DNA of 64,000 nucleotides from Andreprevotia lacus DSM 23236 (GCF_900176275.1 NZ_FWXD01000006.1:1-64000), one strand, 5' to 3'; counted from the first letter of the stretch, positions 25,273-34,889 are shown. The notes: generated by a model from the sequence alone, not told the origin. Translations and numbers: made by a program.

Positions 25273-27057
25273 ATGCGTGCCATCCTGCTTCTGCTATCGC
25301 TCCTTGCCAGCCCGGCCGTGCTGGCCGCCCATGCCATGGCGCTGGGCTATACGCCGAAATATCCGGCCGGGTTTACGCACTTCGATTACGTGAACCCGGC
25401 TGCCCCCAAGGGGGGCGAGTTGCTGATGGCCAACCCGGACCGGCGCACCAGCTTTGATACCTTCAACCCCTTCATCCTCAAGGGCACCGCGCCGGCCGGC
25501 GTGGGCGAGCTGATTTTCGAGAGCCTCACCGTCGGCAGCATGGACGAAGTGGCCACCTCCTACTGCCTGCTGGCCGACGATATCCGCCCGGCGGCGGACG
25601 GCCTGTCGGTGACTTTCCACATCAACCCCAAGGCGCGTTTCCACAACGGCGATGCAGTCACGGCCGCCGATGCCAAATACAGCTTCGATACCCTGAACGG
25701 CAAGCTGGCAGCGCCGCAATATGCCGCTGCGCTGGCCGACGTGGCCAGGGCCGAGGTGCTCGACAAGCTCACCATCCGCTACGTGTTCAAGCGCAAGAAC
25801 CCTGAGCTGGCGCAAATCGTCGGCAGCCTGCCGGTGTTCTCGCCCAAGTGGGGTGATGGTGCGCCGTTTGACAAGATCGGCCTGCAAAACCCGGTTGGTA
25901 GCGGCCCGTATCGTATCGGCCCGTATGAAACCGGGCGGCAGCTTACCCTGCTGCGCGATCCTGGTTACTGGGGGCGCGATCTGCCCACGCGGCGCGGCAT
26001 GTTCAATTTCGACCGCTTGACCTGGCGCATGTACAAGGATGATCTGGCGCGGTTGGAGGCCTTCAAGGCCGGCCAGTTCGATTTCAACGTCGAGAACGTG
26101 GCGCGCAACTGGGTGCGGCTGTATACCGGCCCGCGCTTTGCCGGTGGCGAGCTGGTGAAGCGCGAGTTCGTGCACCACAACACCGCCGGCTTCCAGGGCT
26201 TCATCCTGAATACGCGCCGCCCCATGTTTGCCGACAAGCGTGTGCGGCAGGCACTGGGGTTGGCACTTGATTTTGACTGGCTCAACCGGCAATTGTTTTA
26301 CAACCAGTACGTGCGCACCGACAGCTATTACGCCAACAGCGAGCTGGCCGCCACCGGCAGCCCGGGCGCAAATGAGCTGAAACTGCTGGAGCCGTTGCGC
26401 AAGCAGCTTGACCCTGCCGTATTCGGCCCGGTGCCGCTGCCGGCCTCGACCGCGCCGCCACGCTCCTTGCGCGCCAACCTGCTGCAGGCGCGTGATTTGC
26501 TGGCACAGGCCGGCTGGACTTACCGCGATGGCGCGTTGCGCAATGCCAAGGGCGAACCCTTCGTGTTCGAATTCCTTGACGACAGCCCGGTCATGTTGCG
26601 CGTTGAAGCACCCTGGGCGCGCAACCTGCAGAAGCTGGGTATCACGGTGACGGTGCGCATGGCCGATTACGCGCTGCTGCAAAAGCGGCTGGATGGCTAT
26701 GATTTTGACGTGACGTCCTTGCACTATGGCGACACGCAAAGCCCTGGCAACGAACTGTATGACCTGTTTTCCAGCAAGGCGGCTGCCACACCCGGCTCGG
26801 GCAATATCGCCGGCGTGCGCGACCCGGCGATCGATGCGCTGATCGAGCGTGTGGTGCGCAGCGACCTGCGAGCCGACCGCGTGACGGCGGTGCGTGCGCT
26901 CGACCGCGTGCTGCGCAATGGCTATTACGCCATTCCACACTGGTATAGCCGGGTGCACCGCGTGGCCTACAAACCGGCACTGCGTTTTCCCGACACCTTG
27001 CCACAGTACTACTCGCCAGCCAGCTGGATCGTGGCGACCTGGTGGCGACCGCATTGA
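25273..27057 (+). CDS. yejA: ABC transporter periplasmic oligopeptide/microcin-binding protein
   Basis: 594 residues with a signal peptide (about 1-18, cleavage after VLAA). It is an SBP_bac_5 family-5 solute-binding protein: GYTPKYPAGFTHFDYVNPAAPKGG at the start and DTFNPFILKGTAPAG are the YejA-type opening, followed by NPKARFHNGDAVTAADAKYSF and VGSGPYRI. It should deliver peptides to the YejBE permease. TATGAT at 25261-25266 lies only six bases before the ATG, so a transcript from it would be almost leaderless; another promoter may exist. It is divergent from tsaB. Confidence 0.93.
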   Translation: MRAILLLLSLLASPAVLAAHAMALGYTPKYPAGFTHFDYVNPAAPKGGELLMANPDRRTSFDTFNPFILKGTAPAGVGELIFESLTVGSMDEVATSYCLLADDIRPAADGLSVTFHINPKARFHNGDAVTAADAKYSFDTLNGKLAAPQYAAALADVARAEVLDKLTIRYVFKRKNPELAQIVGSLPVFSPKWGDGAPFDKIGLQNPVGSGPYRIGPYETGRQLTLLRDPGYWGRDLPTRRGMFNFDRLTWRMYKDDLARLEAFKAGQFDFNVENVARNWVRLYTGPRFAGGELVKREFVHHNTAGFQGFILNTRRPMFADKRVRQALGLALDFDWLNRQLFYNQYVRTDSYYANSELAATGSPGANELKLLEPLRKQLDPAVFGPVPLPASTAPPRSLRANLLQARDLLAQAGWTYRDGALRNAKGEPFVFEFLDDSPVMLRVEAPWARNLQKLGITVTVRMADYALLQKRLDGYDFDVTSLHYGDTQSPGNELYDLFSSKAAATPGSGNIAGVRDPAIDALIERVVRSDLRADRVTAVRALDRVLRNGYYAIPHWYSRVHRVAYKPALRFPDTLPQYYSPASWIVATWWRPH

Positions 27058-27088
27058 CCCATCGCAGCATGCGCTGCAGGAGGACGTG

Positions 27089-27502
27089 ATGAAGCAACAA
27101 TCCAACGGCATCAGCCTGGCGATTTACGATCACACCATGACGCAGGTGCATGTCGCATCGCTGATCGACTTTGCTCCGGATGGCGAAGAGCTGGCCGGCA
27201 AGCTGCACATCAAGCTCGATGGCAAGCAACTTGATATCGCCGTGCGGGGCAAAACGGTGCAGATTCCTGCAGGTGGGGTGTCCATGCTCAATGGCAACGA
27301 GGGGCACCTCAGTGTGTCCATCAGTTTGGTGATGGCGCCCTACATGCCCGGTTTTACCGGCGGCATCATGATCGGCAACGGCGTGATCGCCAATACCTTT
27401 TCCTTCATCGGCACGCCCGACGGGCTGGACCCAGCGCGCTTCGGCGACAACCCTAATCCGGACCAGATCGCCCACATGCTGGCACAGATGCCGCAGACCT
27501 GA
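27089..27502 (+). CDS. Conserved-looking protein of unknown function inside the yej operon
   Basis: 137 residues from an ATG with an excellent AGGAGG seven bases upstream. No signal peptide and no membrane helix. The middle is beta-rich (VHVASLIDFAPDGEELAGKLHIKLDGKQLDI), then a Gly-rich segment GFTGGIMIGNGVIANTFSFIGTPDG and an acidic-Asn C-terminus. I do not recognise the family. It lies 31 bases after yejA and 17 before yejB on the same strand, so it is co-transcribed with the transporter; a role in peptide uptake or its regulation is only inferred. Confidence 0.8.
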   Translation: MKQQSNGISLAIYDHTMTQVHVASLIDFAPDGEELAGKLHIKLDGKQLDIAVRGKTVQIPAGGVSMLNGNEGHLSVSISLVMAPYMPGFTGGIMIGNGVIANTFSFIGTPDGLDPARFGDNPNPDQIAHMLAQMPQT

Positions 27503-27519
27503 TGCAAGGCTGATCCAAG

Positions 27520-28578
27520 ATGGCCCGTTACCTGCTCAAACGCCTGGCACTGATGGTGCCGACCTTGCTGGGCATCCTGCTGCTCAGTTTTGCCGTCATC
27601 CAGTTCGTGCCTGGCGGCCCGGTCGAGCAACTGGTTTATCAGCTCAAGGGGCGCGGCAGCGGCGGCGAGGCCGCCGGTGGTGGCAGCAGCGGGGCGCTGT
27701 ACCAGGGCAACAAGGGGCTGGATCCGGAGCGGCTGGCCCAGATTCGCAAGGACTACGGCTTTGACCAGCCGGCGCCGCAGCGTTTCTGGCTGATGCTCAA
27801 ACGCTATGCGCGCTTTGATCTGGGCGAGAGCTATTACCACCACCAATCGGTCACTTCGCTCATCGTGTCCAAGCTGCCGGTGTCGATTTCGCTGGGCGTG
27901 TGGACCTTTCTGCTGACCTATCTGGTGGCAGTGCCACTGGGCGTGGCCAAGGCGGTGCGGCACGGCAGCCGTTTTGATGCCGTCTCCACGCTGATCCTGA
28001 TGCTGGGCTATGCCATACCCGGCTTCGTGCTGGGGGTGGTACTGCTGGTGCTGTTTGGTGGTGGTTCGTTCTGGCAGCTGTTCCCCTTGCGCGGGCTCAC
28101 GTCGGATGGCTGGGCGCAGCTGTCCATGCTCGGCAAGGTCACCGATTATCTTTGGCATCTGGTGTTGCCGGTCACGGCCATGGTGGCGGGCAGCTTTGCC
28201 ACCGTGACGGTATTGACCAAGAACAGCATGCTGGAGGAAATCCGCAAGCAATACGTGCTGACCGCGCGCGCCAAAGGGCTGAGTGAAACGCGCATCCGCT
28301 ATCGGCATATCTTCCGCAATGCGCTGATTCCGCTGCTGACGGGGTTTCCCGAGGCCTTTATCGGTGCATTCTTCACCGGCAGCCTGCTGATCGAGACCCT
28401 GTTCTCGCTCGACGGGCTGGGCCTGCTGTCGTATGAATCTGTGATCCGCCGTGATTATCCGGTGGTGTTGGGAGCGCTGTTCCTGTTCTCCATCATCGGG
28501 CTGGTAACCAAACTATTGTCCGACCTGTGTTACGCGCTGGCCGACCCAAGGCTGCGTTTCGAGGGAGCGCCGGCATGA
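27520..28578 (+). CDS. yejB: ABC transporter permease YejB
   Basis: 352 residues with six predicted membrane helices. The N-terminus YLLKRLALMVPTLLGILLLSFAVIQFVPGGPVEQ is typical of Dpp/Opp-type permeases. The cytoplasmic coupling (EAA) loop is ARAKGLSETRIRYRHIFRNALIPLLTGFP. A Gly/Ser-rich loop (about residues 43-65) follows helix 1. It should form the inner-membrane channel with YejE. Its stop overlaps the yejE start by 4 bases. Confidence 0.94.
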   Translation: MARYLLKRLALMVPTLLGILLLSFAVIQFVPGGPVEQLVYQLKGRGSGGEAAGGGSSGALYQGNKGLDPERLAQIRKDYGFDQPAPQRFWLMLKRYARFDLGESYYHHQSVTSLIVSKLPVSISLGVWTFLLTYLVAVPLGVAKAVRHGSRFDAVSTLILMLGYAIPGFVLGVVLLVLFGGGSFWQLFPLRGLTSDGWAQLSMLGKVTDYLWHLVLPVTAMVAGSFATVTVLTKNSMLEEIRKQYVLTARAKGLSETRIRYRHIFRNALIPLLTGFPEAFIGAFFTGSLLIETLFSLDGLGLLSYESVIRRDYPVVLGALFLFSIIGLVTKLLSDLCYALADPRLRFEGAPA

Positions 28579-29609
28579 GTGTTGCGATGAATATCGGGCC
28601 GTGGCGCCGGGCATGGCTGCGTTTCCGCAAGCAACGCAGGGCGTATTTCAGCCTGTGGCTATTGGCGGCCCTGCTGGTGCTGAGCTGCGCGGCCGAGCTG
28701 TTGTCCAACGACAAGCCCTTGCTGGTGCATTACCAGGGGCAGACCTACTACCCCATGTTCAAGGACTACCCGGAAACCGTGTTCGGTGGCGACTTCCCCA
28801 GCCCGGCCGATTTTCTCGACCCCTTCATCCAGCAGCAACTGACCAGGGATGGCAACTGGGCCTTGTTTGCGCCCAATCACTACGGGCCGAACACGCTTAA
28901 TTATTTTTCACCCAGCCCCAATCCGGCTGCACCATCGGCAGTGAACTGGCTGGGTACCGATGACCGGGGGCGCGATGTGCTGGCGCGGCTGCTGTATGGT
29001 TTTCGTGTATCGCTGCTGTTTGGTCTGGCATTGACTGCAGCAGGCGTGGTGGTGGGGCTATTCTTTGGCGCGATACAGGGCTATTTTGCCGGCCGGGTGG
29101 ACCTGACCATGCAGCGGCTGCTGGAGGTATGGTCGTCGATGCCCGAGCTGTATCTGCTGCTCATCCTTACCTCGATGTTCAAGCCCAGCTTGCTGGTGTT
29201 GTTTACCGTGCTGTCCATTTTTGGCTGGATGGGCCTGTCGGACTATGTGCGCGGCGAGTTCCTGCGCAACCGCAATCTGGAATACGTGACCGCCGCAAGG
29301 GCGCTGGGGCTGACCGACTGGCAGATCATCCGCCGGCATCTGTTGCCCAATTCGCTGACCTCGGTGATTGCCTTTCTGCCATTCCGCATGAGCGGTGCCG
29401 TGGTGGCACTGACCAGCTTCGATTTCCTCGGCCTGGGTGTGCCACAGGAGGTGCCCTCGCTGGGCGAGCTGCTGGCGCAGGGCAAGGCCAATATGGATGC
29501 GTGGTGGATTTCTCTGCCCACCTTTGGCGTGCTGGTGGGCATGCTGCTCTTGCTGGTGTTCGTGGGCGAGGGGCTGCGGGCGGCGCTGGATGTCCGCGCC
29601 GACCACTGA
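28575..29609 (+). CDS. yejE: ABC transporter permease YejE
   Basis: 344 residues from the ATG at 28575 that overlaps the yejB stop (ATGA). Residues 1-40 hold a first helix; the periplasmic segment contains HYQGQTYYPMFKDYPETVFGGDFP, characteristic of YejE. The dinucleotide-like DDRGRDVLARLLYGFRVSLLFG segment and the EAA loop AARALGLTDWQIIRRHLLPNSL mark a DppC-type permease. It pairs with YejB. The next gene downstream is convergent, 14 bases away, so the ATPase yejF is not in this operon. Confidence 0.94.
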   Translation: MSVAMNIGPWRRAWLRFRKQRRAYFSLWLLAALLVLSCAAELLSNDKPLLVHYQGQTYYPMFKDYPETVFGGDFPSPADFLDPFIQQQLTRDGNWALFAPNHYGPNTLNYFSPSPNPAAPSAVNWLGTDDRGRDVLARLLYGFRVSLLFGLALTAAGVVVGLFFGAIQGYFAGRVDLTMQRLLEVWSSMPELYLLLILTSMFKPSLLVLFTVLSIFGWMGLSDYVRGEFLRNRNLEYVTAARALGLTDWQIIRRHLLPNSLTSVIAFLPFRMSGAVVALTSFDFLGLGVPQEVPSLGELLAQGKANMDAWWISLPTFGVLVGMLLLLVFVGEGLRAALDVRADH

Positions 29610-29623
29610 GCAGAACCAAGCCG

Positions 29624-30361
29624 TCACATTTGCCTGAACTGTCCGGCAAACGTACGGCTGATCACGAAGCTTTCTTCCCGCTCGCGCAAAAACAGGCGCA
29701 GCCGGCCCAGCAGATCGCGCTCGATACGATCAACAGCCGGCAGGCTGACGATGACGCTGCGGTGGATTTGCGCAAAGCGCCCCTCGGGTAGTTGCGGCAG
29801 CAGCGCCTTGAGCGGGGTGCGCATCAGATGGCGTTCGTGCCGGGTGACCACCTCGGTGTATTTGTCGTTCGACTCGAAATAGATCACCTCACCGATGGCC
29901 ACCAGTCGCGTGGTATCGGCCAAGCCCACGGTCAGCCAGTCCAGTGCCTTGTGTTCAGCCGGCTGTTGTTGCGCCTGTTGCAGCGCCTGCTGCCAGTCCG
30001 GCACCGTGCTGCTGCGCTGCAGCTTGGCGATGCACGCGGCCAGCCGGCCTGTTTCCAGTGGTTTGAGCAGGTAATCGACCGCGGACGCATCGAATGCTGC
30101 CAGCGCATAGGCGTCGTAAGCGGTAACGAACACCACGCGCGTGCGGCCGGGGGCATTGCGTGCCACGTCCAGCCCGGTCAGGCCCGGCATGCGGATATCG
30201 AGGAAGGCGTAATCGGGTTGCTCGCGGTTGAGTGCCGCCAGCGCTTCGGCGCCGTTGCGCGCTTGCGCGACGATGCGCAGCTCGGGCCATAGCTGGGCCA
30301 GCTGGCTGGCAATTTCCTCCAGCAGTAACGGTTCATCGTCGGCGATCAGGGCGGTGGGCAT
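29624..30361 (-). CDS. LytTR-family response regulator
   Basis: 245 residues. Receiver domain: ALIADDEPLLLEEI, phospho-acceptor Asp in YAFLDIRMPGLTGLD near residue 54, and KPLETGRL near 103. The C-terminal LytTR DNA-binding domain has YFESNDKYTEVVTRHERHLMRTPLKALLPQL and FAQIHRSVIVS. It resembles AlgR/LytR regulators that control exopolysaccharide, pili or autolysis. It follows the LytS-type kinase gene by 14 bases and should be phosphorylated by it. A longer frame through both genes is an artefact of phase. Confidence 0.92.
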   Translation of the reverse strand: MPTALIADDEPLLLEEIASQLAQLWPELRIVAQARNGAEALAALNREQPDYAFLDIRMPGLTGLDVARNAPGRTRVVFVTAYDAYALAAFDASAVDYLLKPLETGRLAACIAKLQRSSTVPDWQQALQQAQQQPAEHKALDWLTVGLADTTRLVAIGEVIYFESNDKYTEVVTRHERHLMRTPLKALLPQLPEGRFAQIHRSVIVSLPAVDRIERDLLGRLRLFLREREESFVISRTFAGQFRQM

Positions 30362-30375
30362 GGGTTTGCTCGCAA

Positions 30376-31419
30376 TCAGGCGGTGCGCCAGGGCAGGGTG
30401 AGTTCGGCGATCACGCCGCCAGGGGTGTTGGCATACAGGGCCAGCCGGCCGCTGGCGCCAAACAGCTGGTGCAGTCGGGCACGGATATTGGCGAGGCCGA
30501 TACCATCGCTGCCGGTATCCGGCTGCAGGCCCAGGCCGGTATCGCACACGCGCAGGGTCAACAGCCCATCGGCCAGCTCGCCGTTTATGGTGATGCTGCC
30601 GCCCGCAATGGCCGGCTCGATACCGTGTTCCAGCGCGTTCTCGACCAGTGGCTGCAGCAGCAGCGGGGGCAGGGCGGCTGCGTGCAGTTCGGGCGCCACG
30701 TTGATCTCGTAGCGCAGGCGCTCGCCCAGCCGCATGCGGGCAATTTCGAGCAGCGCGGTGACCAGTTGCAACTCCTCCGCCAGCGTATTCATGGGCTGGC
30801 GCGTGCGTGCCAGACTGGCGCGCAGATAGCGGTTCAGCTGCTCCAGCATGGCGCGCGCGGCTGGCGGGTTGCGCTCGATCAGGCTTTGCACGTTGGCCAG
30901 GGTGTTGAACAGGAAATGCGGCTCGATCTGCGCCTGCAACAAGCCCAGTTGCGCGCTGGCCTGTGCCTGCTCGGCCTCGGCGCGCTGGCGGCGTTCGGTC
31001 TCCAGCGCCAGCCGGGCTTCGCTGCCCCGGTGGTACACGTAAAAGAAGCCGGTGGCGGCAAAGGTCATCAGCGCCGCGCTCAGCAATGACCAGACGCCAA
31101 AAGTGGAAAAATGCAGCAGGGCCAGCGAGATGATGTCGGGCGTGCCCAATACGCTGGCCAGCTTCAGGCCCGATGTCAGCCCCAGTGGTGAGGCGACCGA
31201 GTAATAAACGTAGATGGGCAGCTTGTCTTTGCCCAGCCACTTCATCAGCGTGCCGATGGTTTCAATGCAGAACCCGATGCTGTTGCAGATGACGAAGTAT
31301 TGCCAGGCAGGCAGGCGGCCATCCGCGCTGATCAGCACCACGGCGATCAGGTTGTTGACCAGCAACAGCAGGGCGAAGTCCTGCCATTTGCGGTAGCAGG
31401 ACGACATGGTGACGTGCAT
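30376..31419 (-). CDS. LytS/AlgZ-type membrane histidine kinase
   Basis: About 347 residues from the ATG at 31419 (preceded by GGAT); an ATG at 31464 would add 15 residues and one at 31407 would remove 4. The first 140 residues form about four membrane helices with no large external loop. Then comes a coiled coil and the His_kinase family domain with QAQIEPHFLFNTLANVQSLI (His acceptor), LQPLVENALEHGIEP and DTGLGL with DGIGLANIRARL. The cognate regulator is the LytTR gene just downstream. Such pairs respond to membrane or small-molecule cues. Confidence 0.9.
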   Translation of the reverse strand: MHVTMSSCYRKWQDFALLLLVNNLIAVVLISADGRLPAWQYFVICNSIGFCIETIGTLMKWLGKDKLPIYVYYSVASPLGLTSGLKLASVLGTPDIISLALLHFSTFGVWSLLSAALMTFAATGFFYVYHRGSEARLALETERRQRAEAEQAQASAQLGLLQAQIEPHFLFNTLANVQSLIERNPPAARAMLEQLNRYLRASLARTRQPMNTLAEELQLVTALLEIARMRLGERLRYEINVAPELHAAALPPLLLQPLVENALEHGIEPAIAGGSITINGELADGLLTLRVCDTGLGLQPDTGSDGIGLANIRARLHQLFGASGRLALYANTPGGVIAELTLPWRTA

Positions 31420-31550
31420 GAATGATCCATCTGGCTGCGGCAGCCCCGATGGGCAACCATGCACGCATTATGCCGTGCGTTGCAGCGCCCGCGCAGGCGT
31501 GCGACGAGTTGCCGCCGGTGCTGATCAGCTGCGGTGGCGGCCGACGAGTG

Positions 31551-33137
31551 CTACAGCGATTTTTCGAACTGCATCACCAGCTGGTGCAACTCCTTGGCTA
31601 CGCCGGCCAGCCGCTGGGCCGAGGAACCGACATCGGCAATGGTGTCGGCATTCTGCTCGGTCAGCGTGCTCATGCGCTCCATGCTGTTGGCCACCTCGTT
31701 CGCCGCCTGCGATTGCTGCTCCAGCATCACGCTGACATCGCGCGCGGCCTGGTTGACGCCCTGGCTGGCCCCGGCGATTTCCTGCAGCGTGATGTTGCAG
31801 TGATCGATCAGGCCGGTGCCGCTTTCAACCGCAGCAACGGCCTCCATCATGCCGGCCATGGCTGCGCTGGTGCGCGTGGCGATCGTTTCGATGGTGGCGG
31901 TGATGGTGCCGGTGCTGTCGCGTGTGCGCTCGGCCAGTTTGCGTACCTCGTCGGCCACCACGGCAAAGCCCCGGCCGGTTTCGCCGGCGCGGGCAGCTTC
32001 GATGGCGGCATTGAGCGCCAGCAGATTGGTCTGGCCGGCAATTTCCTTGATGGTCTGCGTCACGCTGTTGATTTCACCCACGGCGTGCTCCAGTTGCGAC
32101 AGCGTTTCGCGCGCGGTGTCCACCACGGCCAGCACGTCGTGCGTGGCGCGCTGTGCGGCCGATACCTCGCCGCTGCCGCGTGTGCTGAGCTGGCTGGCGT
32201 TGTCGGCGTGCCGGGCGCTCTGGTGGGTGGAGTCGTTGATTTCCCGCACCGAGACGGTCAACTGTTCCAGCGCTGCGGCGACGCTGGCCACGCCATCGGA
32301 CTGCACGCGCGAGCGCTTGGCCAGCGTATCCGATTCGCGGGCCAGCTCGTTGGCGCGCTCGCCTACCTGGTTGGCGGCCGAGACGACATCGGCAATCACT
32401 GCGCGCAGATTGATGCGCATGCTTTCCAGTTGCAGCAGCAGGCTGGCGAACTCGCTTGGTGCCCTGGTGTTCACGCTGAAGCGGAAATTGCCTTCGCTCA
32501 GCTTGCTGAACGCGTTGCTGGCTTCACGCAGCGGTGCTTGCCAGCTGGCTTGCAGCCAGAACCAGCCGCTGATGGCGGCCAGCAGGGACGCACCGGCCAC
32601 GGCCCATGCCGCCGGGCCGCTGAGGAAGACATTGACGCTGGTCAGCAGCATCAGCGTGCTCATCACGATGGCCAGCCGCCATTTCATCCCCAGTGTGCTG
32701 GGCCAGCGCGTGGCCGGGAACGTGGCCTGGCCGCTGTTTACCGCGAGATAGAGCTGCTCGGCATCGCTGACCTGCTGGCGCGTCGGCGTATTGCGTACCG
32801 ACATGAAGCCGGTGTGCTGGCCGTTTTCAAACAACGGAGTGACAAAGGCTTCCACCCAGTAATGGTCACCGTTCTTGCAGCGGTTTTTCACCAGGCCGCG
32901 CCAGGGCAGCTTTGATTTGATGGTGCGCCACAAATCCTCGAACGCCTGCGGCGGCATGTCCGGGTGACGGACGATATTGTGCGGCTGGCCTTCCAGCTCG
33001 CTGCGCTCGAAGCCACTGATATCAACGAAGGCCGGATTGGCATACACCAGCTGGCCCTTCAGATTGGTCTTGCTGACGATGGGGCGCTTGGGGTCGACGT
33101 CGACCTCACGCTGGGTAACAGGCTCGTTGCGGCGCAT
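31551..33137 (-). CDS. aer: Aer-like PAS energy-taxis receptor (methyl-accepting chemotaxis protein)
   Basis: 528 residues. The N-terminal PAS domain (about 15-125) has [36 protein letters not shown] and [20 protein letters not shown], the pattern of the FAD-binding PAS of Aer. A short hydrophobic hairpin follows (about 158-200), then HAMP-like sequence and the signalling hairpin with [41 protein letters not shown]. No periplasmic sensing domain exists, so it should sense redox or electron-transport state through FAD and signal to CheA/CheW. The upstream FNR box fits such a role. Confidence 0.9.
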   Translation of the reverse strand: MRRNEPVTQREVDVDPKRPIVSKTNLKGQLVYANPAFVDISGFERSELEGQPHNIVRHPDMPPQAFEDLWRTIKSKLPWRGLVKNRCKNGDHYWVEAFVTPLFENGQHTGFMSVRNTPTRQQVSDAEQLYLAVNSGQATFPATRWPSTLGMKWRLAIVMSTLMLLTSVNVFLSGPAAWAVAGASLLAAISGWFWLQASWQAPLREASNAFSKLSEGNFRFSVNTRAPSEFASLLLQLESMRINLRAVIADVVSAANQVGERANELARESDTLAKRSRVQSDGVASVAAALEQLTVSVREINDSTHQSARHADNASQLSTRGSGEVSAAQRATHDVLAVVDTARETLSQLEHAVGEINSVTQTIKEIAGQTNLLALNAAIEAARAGETGRGFAVVADEVRKLAERTRDSTGTITATIETIATRTSAAMAGMMEAVAAVESGTGLIDHCNITLQEIAGASQGVNQAARDVSVMLEQQSQAANEVANSMERMSTLTEQNADTIADVGSSAQRLAGVAKELHQLVMQFEKSL

Positions 33138-33249
33138 AAGGCAGTGCTCCAGTGAAGGGCGCCTATTTTGACGCTCGCTTCATTATTGAAGGCAGTGTCG
33201 ATTACACCAAGCTGTTAATTTTCCCATCAAAAAAATAAGCTTCCAGGCT

Positions 33250-33263
33250 TTGATCTGGATCAA
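33250..33263. promoter_or_regulatory. FNR-type box upstream of the Aer-like receptor gene
   Basis: TTGATCTGGATCAA matches the FNR/ANR consensus TTGAT-N4-ATCAA perfectly. It lies about 113 bases upstream of the aer start and 7 bases from the 3' end of yejF. If an FNR-like activator sits at -41.5 here, the expected -10 region does not show a clean hexamer, so spacing should be tested. Confidence 0.65.
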
Positions 33264-33269
33264 GGAAAC

Positions 33270-34889
33270 TCAAGATTCCATGGCCCGGACTTGCAAATGT
33301 TCGGCAGCAAGCAGCGACTGCGTGTAGGGATGGGCTGGCTGGCTGAATAGCTGCTCCACCGGGGCGCTTTCCACCAGTTCGCCGGCCTTGAGCACCAGCA
33401 CGCGGTGTGCCAGCGCGCGGATGACCGTGAGATCGTGTGTGATCAGCAGATAGGCAAGGCCGTGCTCGCGTTGCAAACGGGCCAACAGCGCCAGCACCTG
33501 GGCGCCGATGTGGGCATCCAGCGCTGAAGTGGGTTCGTCCAGCACCAGCACAGCGGGTTGCAGGATGAGCGCGCGGGCAATGGCAATGCGCTGGCGCTGG
33601 CCACCCGAAAAAGTGTGCGGATAGCGGTCCAGCATTTCTGCATCGAGACCGACATCGCGCAGGGTGTCGATGACCCGGGTGCGGATCTGCGCGGCATCAA
33701 GTTCCGGTTGGTGGATGCGCAAGCCTTCGCCGATGATTTCCGCTACCGTCATGCGTGGCGACAGCGACGCAAACGGGTCTTGCAGTACCACCTGCATGTG
33801 CCGGCGCGCCTGGCGCAGCGCGTGGCCATGCAATTGGTCGATGCGTACGCCGGCCGGTGCATGCGCCGCGTGCAGGGTGATCTCGGCATGGGCCTCGCGC
33901 AGCAGGCGCAGCACGGTGAGGCCCAGCGTAGTTTTGCCCGAGCCTGATTCACCCACGATGCCCAGTGTTTCGCCCCGAACCAGCTGCAGGTCCAGCGGTG
34001 CCAGTGCGGTAAAGCGCGTGGCAGGCTTGAACCAGCCATGCGCGCGCTGGTAATGGCAGTTGGCGCGGGTGACGGCCAGCGCGGGCGCGGCGCCCTCGGC
34101 CAGCGCTTCGGCCAGTCGCAGTTGCCGCGCGGCCAGCAATGCTTGCGTGTAGGCATGCTGCGGCGACTGAAAGACATCTGTTGTCTTGCCGGTTTCGACG
34201 ATGCGGCCGTTTTCCATGACCGCAAGGCGGTCGGCAAAATCGTGCACCAGGTTCAGGTCGTGCGAGATCAGCAACAGGCCCAGCCCGGATTCCTGCGCCA
34301 AGGTGCGCAGCAACTGCAGTATCTGCCGGCGCAGGTGTGCATCGAGCGCGGTGGTGGGTTCGTCGGCAATCAGCAGCCTGGGCCGGCCGGCCAGCGCCAT
34401 GGCGATCAGCGCGCGCTGGCGCTGCCCGCCAGAGAGCTGGTGCGGGTATGACTTCAGCATGCGTGCTGCGTCGTCCAGCCCCACACGGGCCAGCAACGCA
34501 GTCATTTCGGCGTGTGCCGCCGCTGCATTGAGGCTGCGGTGCTGCAGCAGTGCCTCGGCAATTTGTGCACCTATGCTCAGCACCGGGTTGAGTGCCGACA
34601 GCGGTTCCTGGAACACCATGCCGATCTGTGCACCGCGCACGGCCTGCAGCTGGTGCTGGCTCATTTGCAGCAGATCGTTGCCATCCAGCCTGATGGTGCC
34701 TGCCAGTTGTGCATCCGGGTCCAGCTGCATGATGGCGCGTGCGGTGACGCTCTTGCCCGAGCCAGAGGCCCCCACCAGCGCCAGTGTTTCGCCTGCGGCC
34801 AGTTGCAGCGATAGCGCATCGACCGCCGGCTGGGCGAGGGCAGGGTAACGTACGGTCAGCGATTCGATTTGCAGTAGCGGAGCGGTCAT
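33270..34889 (-). CDS. yejF: ABC transporter ATP-binding protein with two nucleotide-binding domains (YejF)
   Basis: 539 residues with two complete ABC ATPase units. Unit 1: Walker A GASGSGKS near 40, signature LSGGQRQRALIAMAL near 150 and LLIADEPTTALD. Unit 2: GESGSGKTTLG near 315, FSGGQRQRIAIARAL near 430 and LVLDEPTSALD. This fused DppD-DppF layout is that of YejF, the motor of the YejABEF peptide importer. It is encoded on the opposite strand from yejABE, about 3.7 kb downstream of yejE, with three signalling genes between. Confidence 0.92.
   Translation of the reverse strand: MTAPLLQIESLTVRYPALAQPAVDALSLQLAAGETLALVGASGSGKSVTARAIMQLDPDAQLAGTIRLDGNDLLQMSQHQLQAVRGAQIGMVFQEPLSALNPVLSIGAQIAEALLQHRSLNAAAAHAEMTALLARVGLDDAARMLKSYPHQLSGGQRQRALIAMALAGRPRLLIADEPTTALDAHLRRQILQLLRTLAQESGLGLLLISHDLNLVHDFADRLAVMENGRIVETGKTTDVFQSPQHAYTQALLAARQLRLAEALAEGAAPALAVTRANCHYQRAHGWFKPATRFTALAPLDLQLVRGETLGIVGESGSGKTTLGLTVLRLLREAHAEITLHAAHAPAGVRIDQLHGHALRQARRHMQVVLQDPFASLSPRMTVAEIIGEGLRIHQPELDAAQIRTRVIDTLRDVGLDAEMLDRYPHTFSGGQRQRIAIARALILQPAVLVLDEPTSALDAHIGAQVLALLARLQREHGLAYLLITHDLTVIRALAHRVLVLKAGELVESAPVEQLFSQPAHPYTQSLLAAEHLQVRAMES

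Noticed and set aside
25294-27111. Open frame of about 605 codons on the minus strand opposite yejA
   Set aside because: It mirrors the codon structure of yejA, has no ribosome site, and its translation is His/Gln/Ala/Arg-rich without any recognisable domain. It is an antisense shadow of a high-GC gene.
29624-31240. Apparent 538-residue fusion covering the LytTR regulator and part of its kinase
   Set aside because: The upstream half is the kinase gene in the wrong frame; the regulator has its own ATG at 30361.
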